The notes under the pieces: model-generated
The model's input: only the letters and a program-made list of their open reading frames with translations
Databases searched by the model: none
Told to the model about the DNA's origin: nothing
Part shown: piece after piece, positions 25,210 through 37,800 of the stretch
Numbering within the stretch: the first letter of the stretch is position 1
Layout: each line of letters begins with the position of its first letter
DNA from: Neelides folsomi
Taxonomy: Eukaryota; Arthropoda; Collembola; Neelipleona; Neelidae
Direction of reading: 5' to 3'
Length of the DNA: 64,000 nt
Assembly: GCA_034687125.1 (NCBI GenBank)
Contig: JAQGBZ010000176.1
Location: forward strand, 1-64,000
Position numbers and translations under genes: made by a program

Positions 25210-28200
25210 ATGGCCCTCGAGTTAGAGCTGGACCTGTCCCGGAACGAGACCGTTCCTTGGTTGTATTTCCTCAATGGGACCCGGTCGAACTACGAGTTCA
25301 TTCTCAACGACGTGGTCGGACGAGTGTCGGACGATTGCCAGAAATGGCTCCTGTCCATCATTGCCTGCATCCTGGTCGGTCTCTCCGGCATCTTCCCCTT
25401 GTTCTTCATGCAAAGCGGCGAGAAGATCCTCAAGAACCCCCCGACCTTCTTACCAGGTAACAGCCACTCGACGACCACGAGGGCCGCCACGGGTTACACC
25501 CACTATCTCCAACTTCTTCGCCCTATCGCTCATGTTCGTCTCCCTGATCAAAGCTTATCTCCTCCACTTTGAACATTAGTTTGAGACTTGCGTTGATTCA
25601 CTTCCCTCTTATTTTTATCAACCGTGTTATGTCTAGAAGACTGAACAAATTCCCTTCAACCCTCCTTCATGTCTTCACCATTCATTTAGACAAGTGGAAT
25701 TATAAAAGAGAAATCCCATTTTTCGTCTTCATGATATCACGATTAAAATCGAAAGATATAACTACATTAGCCAATATGATTTCATGATATGGAGACAGAG
25801 TTTCAAAGTAAGGATCAATTTAAAAAGTATCTCTAGGTAGATGTTTATAACACATAAAATATTCACGTGTAATTAAATACATGTGTTTTAATTACACAGC
25901 ATTTTTACTTGCAATTAAATGAGAATGAATTGTTTAAAAGAGAAAAGAAGGAAATGTTTTTCATGACTTGATTCTTCTGATAATAAGACACACTTACTAA
26001 TGTAGATTTAATGTCTTATATTGCCAAAATAAGAAGCCTTCTCAAAAATCCAATTCATAGATCTTTATACATAATTACGTTCTCTGTGATCTTTGGGTAA
26101 ATACCGTATATGTAGGTATGTACTATAGTATGGTGTGATAGAGAATACTATCCTACATATACTTATTATGGTATTTATTTTATGAATGTAATATTTAAAT
26201 TGACCTCTTATTCAACAAGTATTTGTTTATCAAAACTTTAACTTGATATTAATAATAATAATATATAAAAATATTGCATGGATATGATATGAATATATGA
26301 ATGATCCAAACTGTCCAAATAAACATTTTAGCTTTATCCAATCAATTGAGTATTTTTGTTCAGTTTGAATAAGCGTATTCTAAATGTAAGCGCAAATATG
26401 TATGTAATCGAAAGTTCAATTCATAACCTTAAAAAGTAAAACTGTTAAAAAGGCTTTTAAATATAAGCAAATTTCTATTTACAAATATTTTAATTCAACG
26501 ATTTTAATGGCCATTATAATTTTTAATTAGATTTTATATCAATCAATATCAGTGTATGAAATTAGCTTGACAATTTTATACAAATAAACATCTCTTAAAT
26601 ATCAAATTCACTTATAAACATATGGACAATTTGATATTAAATATATTAAATATCTGTAGCTGTAAGGCATATATTAATTGAAATAGAAAATATATATTGA
26701 TTTAACACATTATATTCAAACTGAAAGCATATTGAGTATACCAAAAGAGGGTTTAAAACATGAGGTTGTTTTCGAGTAGAGAAGAAAGAAGCTCCAATGT
26801 TATTTCCTTATCTTCATATCCCATGCCTTCCTTTCTTATTAATGGAACTTGTGCCCAAGAATGAGAATCTTCAATATATTAAAACCATACATGAATGAAT
26901 AACATTTAATGTATGGTGTAATTTACATTCGATTTTTTGCAACGTCGATGCTTCGGTATTTCGATCTTCAATCTCGTTCAACACTTGGCTTTGAAGTTGA
27001 ACTCCAGCCTCGAAATTTTGTCAATGGAGCAAAAATAATTTGATCGTCGCGTCATTTCGAATTTTCCCACTCATATCCAAAATGAGTTTAATGTGTCGGT
27101 TAGTTCCAATATTTAGTTAATACATATTTACAACTATGTAAATAATTCATATTTATAATATTCATATTTATTTTCCTCGATGCAAAATAGACCAAATTGC
27201 ATACATATTTGTAAATGTAAGGTGTAATACAATACTCGTAAATGCTCATTGTCGGAATGTATATTAAAAGTTTTGTTAATGGGTTTAAAATATATTGCTC
27301 AACACATTAATAACATTAGGAGGTAATTGAAAACGGAGATTGAAAATTGTTTAATGGCACACTAACCAACTTTGAAGGAATTGAGGACTTATTAATTTAT
27401 ATACAGGGAGGATATTTATCATTTCTCGTCCGACAATATTCAATAGTATAAATATACACCAACGCTATAATACATACATACATACAATATATTATTATGT
27501 ATGTATAAGTAAAATACACAATATACTCTACATCCCTACATTATGTCGGATGTTTATTGCCCCGTGTAATAGAGGGCTATATGTAATATAGCATACCTAT
27601 GTATAATATATGCTACAAATGGCTTGGTATGAAAATAAAAAGGAGCCTTGAAAAACCTCAAATATCTTAAACCTACATATTTTGAAAGACCATAGAGATC
27701 CGCTATATACATTATAACGTGTCATTCCATTAGCGTCATAACACTAGCAGTCTTGAACATTTCTTTAGAGCACCTTTAAAGATTTTCCATTGAAAAGAAA
27801 TGTCTTCACGCACGACTCTCAACCAAAATAGAATACCTAACTGTATACTTCATCATTCCTCTTAGGTTGTCTCAGCTACCTCCAATTCCCCTCTGAGGAA
27901 TTACCCCGCTTACCTATATATCCCAAATGTATTATTATGATTACTTAAATGTATTCTCAGAATATAATACAGATATCATAACCTCTAATGATTATATGTA
28001 GCATAGAAACATATGGTTTTGCCAACACTCAACCCCATCGGTTCAATTATTTACCTAAGATTCATTTACTTAATATTAATATTTTATCAAATTCAGTCTT
28101 AAAAACTTGAATTATGAATGAATACAAAAGAATCCAATTGTTCAAATATTACTTTTGTGCAAATAAAATTTCCAAATTAGCCAATTTTGGGTAATAAGGT

Positions 28201-31090
28201 TATAAGAGAAATTGAAATTACTTCATAAACTATTTAGCCATGACTTCACTGGTTAAATATTTTGATTCAAAAATTCATCCTCAATGTTCCATTACATATT
28301 TACGTTCATATTTCCATTCATATGTTCATCATTTACAGCATATACATTTGTACATTTGTCCTGGAAGCAAAGCAGAGTCCTGCGTACTTATGAAAGCATT
28401 TAAATGCTAAACATATAATTAAAATACACAAAGAAAGTTTTTAAGGTTCTCAGTCGACCTGTTTGACGTTGTTACGCTCTTAAGTCAAACTTTCTCGTTA
28501 TAAACTTATAAAACACGAGCTGTGTAATGAATAGAAATCCCTTATTTTTTCCTCCAATTGAATTACAACAATAAGTCAGAACCCTTTGAATTTCCTAAAG
28601 GAAGAGAGAGGAGCTTTTAAAACCGCGTTGAAAGTGGGGCAAATTTGGTCTAAATTTCTACATCATTTAGCGAATATTCTGCGCTTCTTAAAACTTCTTT
28701 AAAGGAGTAAGTGAAATGGAGATAGGGAAATCTTTGGGGATTGTGTACAATGTTGCGAGATGTGATTTAAACATTACACGCCACCTCAGATCACTTCATA
28801 GATGAAAGACCCCAAATTCAATACTTTAAAAAACATGGTCACTATTTTTCCTATTATAATATATGTATTATTCCACATTTCCGGTTATTACATCTATTCA
28901 TGTATTCTTATAAAACACATTGAATTTGGTTTGTATTTAGATATTATTCTTAAGTAATTTATTCAGTAATTTATAATAAGCCAGTGGTGGCATATTATAT
29001 TTAATAGTTGCATTAAAACAATTAATTATACATGTAAAAATTTATTGGCTTATGCATGACAATCTCTTATTGTAATTATGAGAGAAACTAATAATGTCAA
29101 TTGTCATTCTATTCCTTGTTTATTTTTTGAATGAGCTATACAATGAAAATTGAACACAATTGAAATGAACATTCTAACACTTTTACCATCCTTTAATAAC
29201 ACTGTCATTTTTCATGTGAATGGGATTTTGCAATTGAGTTTCGTTATAACTGCTCACTATTTATAAAACCTTACCTAAGAATTCCATATCGTAGTAATTG
29301 TAATTGTATTGTATTCCTTTCTACATATTTTAACATCAATGTGAATTGTTTCTCATTGGAATATAATTATATATATATATATATATATAATTAGAGGTAC
29401 TTATATGTATCTGACAAAATATTTAAATATATCTGTACCTGGGTTGTGATTAAAGAATTACTAAATGAATATATTTTAATAAAAGTGTTCAAGTCTTAAG
29501 AAAACAATTGTACTGTGAGAATATATTTAAATTCAGCTTCTCAATGAGTCGAGCGTTGACTTACATTTGCCCGACATTATGCCCGATGGGCCATGTGAGT
29601 TTCCAATTGAAGCTTAAAAGCGAATATTTTTGAGCAATAGGATCAACCCATAAATGTAATACCTATATAGTGTGTATAGTATGGTCGACTTTGAGAGAGC
29701 GTGTCTTGGTCCAAGAGCATTGAACTTGAGTTTTTAGGGAAACCGGTTACTTTAAGGGAGTTTGAGCATTGCACTCGATAAAAAAACTTTGGCTTCTTCT
29801 TCAAAATATTTCATATATTATATCACAGCAAGAATTAAGACCTTGAACTTACATATATACCAATAGATTTTTCATATATTATTTTCAAATCATCTGAAAA
29901 ATATTATCTATGGTTTACATTGCAGATATGAAATGAATTGTTCCTATTAATAATTAAATTAAGAGATGTACAGATATAAATATAATAAAATGTACCTAAT
30001 TACATCGAAATTAAAATATCGGATTTTATTTTAGATGCAAGATTGGAAACCAAGCTGTTTAAAAGAATTTTAAACTTTGCTGTTGGGAGTCTTTTGGGAA
30101 ACGTCTTTTTACATTTATTGCCAGAAGCATGGCAATCTGCGCGAGGTATAGTTTTTGCACCAATTAGTTTTATATACATAATTTCACCACAATTAAATGT
30201 AAATACTAGAACTAGATTTTACTTCCAATTTCTAATATTATTATTGGTATATTATTAGATGAAGGCCTGAGCGACCAGGAGACTTTGACCTTTCTTAGTT
30301 TCTGGATTCTCGTTGGCATCGTTAGTTTTATGATCTGCTCAATGCTGGTGAGCTCAGAAGACGGGAAAGAGGAAAGTTCAAAGAGATCTGGATCACCTGG
30401 GCCAACCAACAACAATGTGGACAAATGGAAAGAAAAGGAAGAATCCGCGAATCCAAATCATGTAATTTCATTGTTCCAATTCCATTCCTAATTACCTTAG
30501 ACTAATTAAATTACTATATAATATTGCTATATAATATTCCACATGAATGAAGTAAGCGAATGAAGTTAACACCGTTTTTAATCAATGTCAGGTCACAGGG
30601 TATTTAAATCTCATTGCGAATGGATTTGACAATTTCACTCACGGCCTAGCCGTGGCTGGAAGTTTCATTAATTCTCCTCGAATCGGCTGTCTCACAACGG
30701 CCGCAATTCTCCTTCACGAAATTCCTCATGAGATCGGGGACTTTGCCATTTTGCTCCGGTCAGGATTTAACCCTTGGAGTGCGGCGAAGGCCCAGCTCTC
30801 CACGGCGACCATTGGGCTCTTCGGGGCTTTGTTTACTCTCTCAGTCGACTGCATGAAGACGATAGGTGAGAGGTAAAGTGAAGGATTTTCATAATGGAGT
30901 TTAATTTGTAGGGAACTTCACTTGGTGGATCCTCCCCTTTACTTCCGGTTGTTTCATCAACATCGCCCTCACCAATTTGCTTCCTGATCTATTGAAGGAT
31001 GATGATCCCCGAGAGTCGCTCAAACAATTTGCTAGTCTGTTGGTCGGAATTGGAGTCATGGCACTGGTCACCGTATTCTTTGAAGTCTGA
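25210..31090 (+). CDS. SLC39A13: Zinc transporter of the ZIP13 (SLC39A13) type
   Basis: Five exons join in frame: 25210-25456, 30035-30145, 30259-30461, 30592-30865, 30912-31090 (337 aa; human ZIP13 is slightly longer). ZIP proteins move zinc or iron into the cytosol; ZIP13 and its fly counterpart work in the early secretory pathway. Diagnostic segments are the first membrane helix (about residues 47-66, CILVGLSGIFPLFF), GNVFLHLLPEAW at about 104-115, the metal-site helix with FDNFTHGLAVA at about 199-209, and HEIPHEIGDFAILLRSGF from 229. These match LZT-type ZIPs and ZIP13 in particular. There is no obvious signal peptide. Residues 120-187 form the loop between helices 3 and 4; it is rich in Ser, Lys and Glu and lacks a histidine cluster. 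The ATG at 25,210 is the first in the exon's frame. The orthology call rests on remembered family motifs. Confidence 0.94.
25457..30034 (+). other. First intron of the ZIP13-like gene (4.6 kb)
   Basis: This is by far the longest intron in the window, running from GTAACA to TTTTAG. It is AT-rich and shows no coding exon. It holds an 11-bp perfect stem-loop at 25,867-25,897, a (TA)11 run at 29,368-29,389 and scattered TACATA-type words. First introns of this size often carry enhancers, but nothing here proves it. Confidence 0.6.
29368..29389. repeat. (TA)11 microsatellite
   Basis: Eleven uninterrupted TA units, flanked by AATTA and TAATT so that the whole block is palindromic. It lies in the first intron of the ZIP13-like gene. 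Confidence 0.9.
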
Positions 31091-33177
31091 GTTCCATTTC
31101 CCCCACTTTTACACAGCTATCCAAATTAGTTTTATCAAATTAAATACTTCACCCGCTTATTTATTTACCCAATGTCCTAATTTACATATATAAGACAAAA
31201 ACATGTTCGGTTATTATTAAATATATGGTTAGCAATGCAAAAAGTAACTGTATATGAAGTTTAGTAAATTCCCTACATTCTCATTTCAACGTACGCTATG
31301 ATAAAGTGTAGTTAAAAGATTTACTTTTATGTTGATACTAGCTAAAGAGACATGTACTAAATACATATGTAGAATACTTATTAGGGTAGTTATACGAAGA
31401 GAGATATATCAATATATTGGAAAAAATATATGCAATTTGAATGACATTATTTAAGATATTTATGAATAGAGAAAATGTGTATCATAATACAATCCGAGGA
31501 AAAATATTTATAAATTTATAAAAATATTTAATTTAAATTTTTTATTTAATTATATAAAAATGAAAATCGTATTTTAAATTGGATTTAAAAAATTTGAAAC
31601 AACTTAAAGTAACCAATTCAATTGCACATTTGTACTTACTTTCAGTGTTTTTATAGTTAGTTCCTTTATTTTATTGTTTTGTATTGAATTTACACAATTA
31701 GAAATTAACTGAACGCATCTTGTATAATTGGAGACTTGGTTTAATTATTAAAAAATTATTATTTTGTTTTGCTTTTTGCTGAAATTCGATCAATAGAAAA
31801 ATAAGATAAATGTCTCCTCAACATATTATGTATCTAACATTACATATATGATATACTTATCTACTTAATACTTCCAGAGTAATTTCGTTGAAATTTGAAA
31901 TCTATTATTTAAAAGAACCCCGGTAGACTCTTGACATGTCCTAATTGTGGGATTCCAGGAATTTTTCATGTAATTAGACGAGTGTCACACAATTAGATTC
32001 CGTCGGTCACTACTAGACAAATATCTCATTAAAAATATATAGAGTTGAGTACAATAGAAATATATTTCAAAAATATCTGTATAACTTTTTCTTTCTGTTA
32101 CCTCTTAAATTATTCCTGAGATTTACGATTCGGTTAAACGAAAGTATCTATCCAATACTATAAATAAATATTACAATAAATGTTTCTGCCAATCAAAATA
32201 TTCTAATCTCCCCAATAATTGAAAATCGTTTTAACTAATACCAATTTGGATTTCTTAAAATTGAGTTAATAAAATAAATTAATTGGACAAAAATGCATTA
32301 GGTTTTATATAAAAATTGAACTGTTATTTACATACTTAAAGACTCTTTTACACTATTATATGTATACCAATGTATATTATCTATATTATAAGAATGTTTT
32401 TTTAATATTTTAATATTGATTGAGTTTCTAAAAGTTACACTGAAAAATGTTTTTACCAGTGAGAAAAAGCTAAACCTTTTTGACATTTTACTTTCAAATT
32501 AAATTATATCCACAATTATTAGCAGATTATGAGCATTATCTCATTGCGAGTACTCTCATGCGTGTGTTATAATGCCTATAATGCGTATAATGTATGGTAC
32601 ATGCCCGACCTTAAAAGTAGACAAGCATTGATGTTGTGATAGCATTTTACAATCCTCTGAATGAAATATTGTAAACTTTCCAGTGCTAAAATTTCAATTC
32701 GCATAATGAATCATGATATTATTGTTAATGCAGAATTGTAATTGTGATGAATAATTTACTTAATCTTTAAGTGTATATTAAAGGAAACAATAACTCGTGA
32801 ATAAATTCAATTTTTAATAAATTATCATTTGCACATAAATAATCTAATAAGAATTTTCATATAAGATACATAGGACACATATAAATATAATAAAAGTAAT
32901 AACATTCATACAAGCTTAAGTGGTTTCTTACATAAACGTACATTTTATAATTAAAATATTGATAAAATTAATAATCCAACTTAATAATGGTTAATAAGAA
33001 TTCATTAGACTCATTATTGTGAGTACTTATCAAACTGCACCAAAATTTTCAAATTTTAAGTTTTTATATATTTTTATAATATCCTATTTTAGCTATTGGA
33101 GTTTTCACTATGGTACCGACACATAAAGATTCCTACATGATCTTACTAATAATAGAAATCTTAAAACTTTAAATTTC
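31091..33177. other. Convergent intergenic region, AT-rich
   Basis: This is the 3' side of both the ZIP13-like gene (+) and the small secreted-protein gene (-). An ATTAAA at about 31,138 may serve as a poly(A) signal for ZIP13. No other coding or repeat structure is evident. Confidence 0.45.
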
Positions 33178-33716
33178 CTAATTTATGAACCTTTTATGTT
33201 TTCTTTGTCCAACATAAAAAATTCTCTGTTTTTGACTTTCAACTTCGTTTCTTTTCATTCTTTCACTTTTCCCCGGAAATTCAGAAAAACTTGAATCTAA
33301 AATTAATTGAAATTAATTAAAACTCACATTAGAACTAAAGTTAATAAGTGTATGTAGTTATATTTATTACATCCATAGTGACTTATAGTGAGAAAATAAA
33401 TTATTTTGTTTTTACCTTCAGATGGGTTCATAAGCAATTGTCTGACAAGTTTGAGCCGTTCAATAATGTGAGGTTTTCTAACAATTGACGTCGAACTCAG
33501 AAGCGTCGTAAAAGGAAGTTCTCCGAATTTAAGGAAATAAAGAATTTCCCAATTTGGATCTTTGTAAACGCTCAGATTCCCTTTCGGAATTGTGAATCGT
33601 GGTCGTTGTTGTTCAAGCTGATTAAAAGACTCAGATCTCGTCTGGGCACTGGAAATATAAGTTCCGCTGTTGAGAGCCAAAGCCATAAGTGGAAGAATCG
33701 CCACCACTTGACTCAT
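33178..33716 (-). CDS. Small secreted protein, possible peptide precursor
   Basis: Two exons, 33716-33416 and 33296-33178, join in phase 1 to 139 aa across a 119-bp intron (GTAAAA ... TTTTAG). Residues 1 to about 24 look like a signal peptide (MSQVVAILPLMALAL). The mature part has no cysteine and contains a stretch prone to form an amphipathic helix (KPHIIERLKLVRQLLM). The second exon carries basic sites, including a GK in EFPGKSER, a KR in MKRNEVE, and RKHKR shortly before the stop. Such sites occur in neuropeptide or hormone precursors, where GK can give C-terminal amidation, but I recognise no known peptide. A TATA box 81 bp upstream of the ATG supports a real gene. Exon 2 rests on splice sites, phase and an early stop only, so the C-terminus is the weak part. 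It could instead be another kind of small extracellular protein. Confidence 0.55.
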
Positions 33717-33796
33717 TTTTTTACTCTTTTAATTCTCCGTTTAATTCGAGTTAACTCTCTGTTAAGAGGATGAAACCACATTGACCAACTCGTCGG

Positions 33797-33804
33797 CTTT
33801 TATA
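33797..33804 (-). promoter_or_regulatory. TATA box of the small secreted-protein gene
   Basis: On the minus strand the sequence reads GGGTATAAAAGCC, a near-ideal TATA box. It lies 81 bp before the ATG at 33,716, which places transcription start near 33,770 and gives a 5' leader of about 50 nt. It is the only strong TATA box I found next to a gene in this window. TATA promoters are common in tissue-specific genes for secreted products. Confidence 0.65.
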
Positions 33805-34810
33805 CCCTTTTTAACCCTTTAATTATTGTCCGTATGGAGAAAGACGTCAAAATTGTAATTAAAGACTTAATATAATGTGGGCGAATGAAGAATTTAATAA
33901 TCCTTATTGTTGTTATTACCAATTATCTTTCCTTCATTCTTTCTTCAATTTGATTCACAAGACTTGATAGCAATTTTGACCTTTTCATTGCAGAGTTTCT
34001 TGTTTAAATCACATCGGTGTTTTAGCTAATACTAAAATGTTACTTTCATTATGCGTCATATTCACAACTGTAATTTCCGAGTTAATTTTTCTCTTTTTAT
34101 TAAGGCATTTAAGAATTGGACAATAAATAAACAATAAATAACAATCGGATTATAAAGTTAATTAATTGCAAAATGAAAATATTCCTATAGATGGAATATG
34201 TTTAATATTCAAGTGCTTATTTCAATTAATGTCAGTTTTAATTCATAATTAATTGTAAAAAATTTATTTATTATATGTGAATGAATACGCTAAATGAAGA
34301 ATCAATGTTTAAATTAGAAACATATTTTCTATAAAAGGTACATTTGATTTTTTTATTAAATAAATATATTCCTTATTCAACAACATATAGTATAGGTGTA
34401 TGTTATTTAACTAAATATTATAATTACAATATACAGAGGATCATGTCTCAAATCATGTAAAACATGTCATATTGACATGACTTAATTGTTTTGTTACCAA
34501 GCCATATTCTTATGGTTATTTATAAGAATACCTAAAAACCTACACACCTAATTTATTTTTTTGTTGTCCCAAAATTCATATAATAAATGTAATTACAAAT
34601 ATAATAATATTATATTAATGATATATGGTTATTTAAAACAAACATAACAGCGGAAAGTAAATTACCAAATTTAGGTGTTTCCAAATACACAAATTCACTT
34701 ATAATTAACATGTGAACATTTCAAATTGAAATATCAATGAGATTATAATGGCTTGTTTGTTATGATGGTTGTCAAATAATAATAAAAGGTAAAATGTTTA
34801 CTGTGGGGAA

Positions 34811-37800
34811 TTAAAATTTGTAAACAGCGTCATCGGGCTTCTCGGCTGAATCTTCATTTGTATTCTTATTGTCAGGATCTTCAGATTTCGAGTCTTCTTT
34901 CTTTTCCGAGTCCCTGATGAGATCATTTGGTGTCAGAATAATTTCAGACAAGATCTGGTTCCTATGTTGTCCCTCGCCCTGAATAATGCATAAATTTAAA
35001 ACTTAATTCAAACACGACTTTCTAATTACCTTCATCTCCTGAGTAATGTTATTTCTAGAATCCATTTCAAATATATTTTCATTAATTAAGTGGAACTTGG
35101 AATTTGCAGTCTTCATCATCTACACATAGATATAGCAATTTTAATTAAATGATTCAAATGTACATTCAAATATATTTATATAATACTAAGGTATAATAAT
35201 AAGGTGGAGAATAATATCTATATTTATTAGAAGTGCATATATGAATGTAAAACTAAATTTTAGTCATATTAGATTAAGTTTGATTAAATAACTAACCTTT
35301 CCAATTTCCACTTCAAAGTTTTCAATGATTTGGTTTTGAGCGGGATCTCCGTAATTGAAAGTACGCTCGAGAAGCGTCGCATTCTTTGCCGCCATGTAAA
35401 TTGATCGGGAAATTCGAAGAAACGTTACATCCGTCACAGCCCGAACACTAAAATTTCCCACAATTGACAAATTTGCATTAATTGGTAAATTTAGCAAGAA
35501 GGAATTGAATTATAATTTGCCAATTTAAATAGTAATTGATTTAATTGACACTTAAAATTAATTAACACTTGAACAAAGTTAAATGAAATACGTGTAATCT
35601 GGAATGAAAGTGGTGAATAAAATGGAATCCAGTTTAACCGAGTTTGATCGAAACTTTCTAGTGTCCTTTGGAGTTAACGGTGCTTCACCTTAAATTGCAA
35701 TTGAATATTAAACTTATTAATTATATCCTAGTTTGTAGTTAGACAGTAGTGACTGTTTTAATTACAATTATATAATGAATGTATTAATTGCAATTAACTA
35801 ATGAATGATTTGAATTCTTACCGACTCCAATGTTTAAATTGAGACTTTGAGTTCCGAAGAAAGTGAAAGGTCCGCTTTCAAAAATAAGTTTTTCTTTTCC
35901 CATTTCCGCTTGAACTCGCCCTTCAAGAATGAGCACAAAATAATCCGAGTTTTTCCCCTGGAAATAATTAAATTTAAATTTAATTAACTTTTAAAACTAA
36001 TAAATAAACGTTAATTATATAATAATTATTATAAATAATTTTGGCAGATATGTATGTATAGATATACTATACATATAACTTACTCTTTCATATATAATTG
36101 TATCTAAACTGTCCATCATAACTTTATTATTAACTTTAATTTGAAAGAAGAGATTTTGGCGTAATAGCCGTTGTAAAATGGAGCTTGAAACGGCCAAACT
36201 GTTGAATTGTTCCACAGCTACGGAGGTTATTGAAAATAATGATTTAAATATTGAATTTCTCTACTTTAGGTAAATAATATTTTATGAAAATGAATATTCC
36301 ATACATGTGCTTAAATATTGATAAGAAGCTAGGACTAATTGCGGCGAAACATGAATTCCTTCCGTTTTCCATTTAACTAGCGGTTTATCTCTGTTTGTTA
36401 CCAAAGCAGCCTTTGATTTCCTTCGACGATTGTCAACTGAATTAAATGGGAATTAAATGATTATCAGTAAACTTTATTTTATTACCCCAAACATCTGTTT
36501 CGTCCTTAATTTCAGCTTGGATGAGTTCTTCAATTACGTCTTCAAGCGTCACAAGACCAATCGTCTCATAATATGGATCGCCTTTATCAGCTTCGATAAC
36601 TTTTTGAATAAACGCCAAGTGTCCTTTATTTCCTATTAAAATCAAGTGTTAAAACAAGAACCATTATTGTAATGTTATGTAACGTGACATGAAGAAATTA
36701 AATAATTGATCATTAACCTCACGCGTCATTTCAATTCAGTTCATGTACTGTACATACCTTGTTTGAATACAGTGAAGATGATATCAAGAGTCACATTTTC
36801 AAAAACGTAGTTGCACGGATTGTTGTAAAACTCACAAATGGTCTTCAAAGGCATTTTATCATCCGGATCGACAAATGCCAAATCTTTGGTGTATAATAAA
36901 CTCACAATATTTGATCGATTGCGATCATAAACTGGAATTCTTGAGAATCCTATCATAATAGAATGAAGATTTTTAATAATTCTTATATATCAAAATATAA
37001 TAAGCAGATATGTATTAATTATATAATCCTAAAGATATTTATTAATTACCCTGAGCCATAATTTCCGACACTGTTTCAAAGTCCAGAATTGATTCTATCG
37101 GGAGCATGAAAACATCTTCAAGCTTGGTCATGATGTCAAAGACCTTTTTCTGTTTTAATTCAAGAGCCCCTGAAATAATGTTCACTTCTTCTTTCTCCAA
37201 GTCGTTGTAGCCATGAGTCACCTCAATTACAAATTTAAACCATTAAGATTTCACATAAAATGGATAATTTCAATTATTAATAAACGAGTTTTTTAAGTAC
37301 ATGATACAGGTACATATGTATGTATGTATGAAGATATTCATGAAAGGTAAGTATTTTAATTATAAGTTTTGTAAAAGTATATAAGTTTAAGTATATTTGA
37401 AGAATTAGTTTTATATTATAGTATTACTATATGACATGGTCTATATCAGTAAATCCAATTAATCAACTTGATACAGATTTAAGCTTTTATGAAAACATTA
37501 TTTTAAAGATAAATTATTTATCATATCTTTACTCTACTAGGTATATCGTTTAATTGTGTATCATTCACACATGATTTACTGCTTTTACGACCCTCTTGAA
37601 ATTAATGTGGAAATTATTATTTAACTAGGTATGCATGTGGGTAAATATAAACATTAAAAAATAAATCAGAACTTCTTTAAAATGCACAATTACTTATATA
37701 AACACATAACTAATATATTTGTTGTCCTTTTAAGTTAATTAATCCATCCCAACAATGTCCTTGATATGACTTCGGGAAATGAAATATCGGTTTAAGTATC

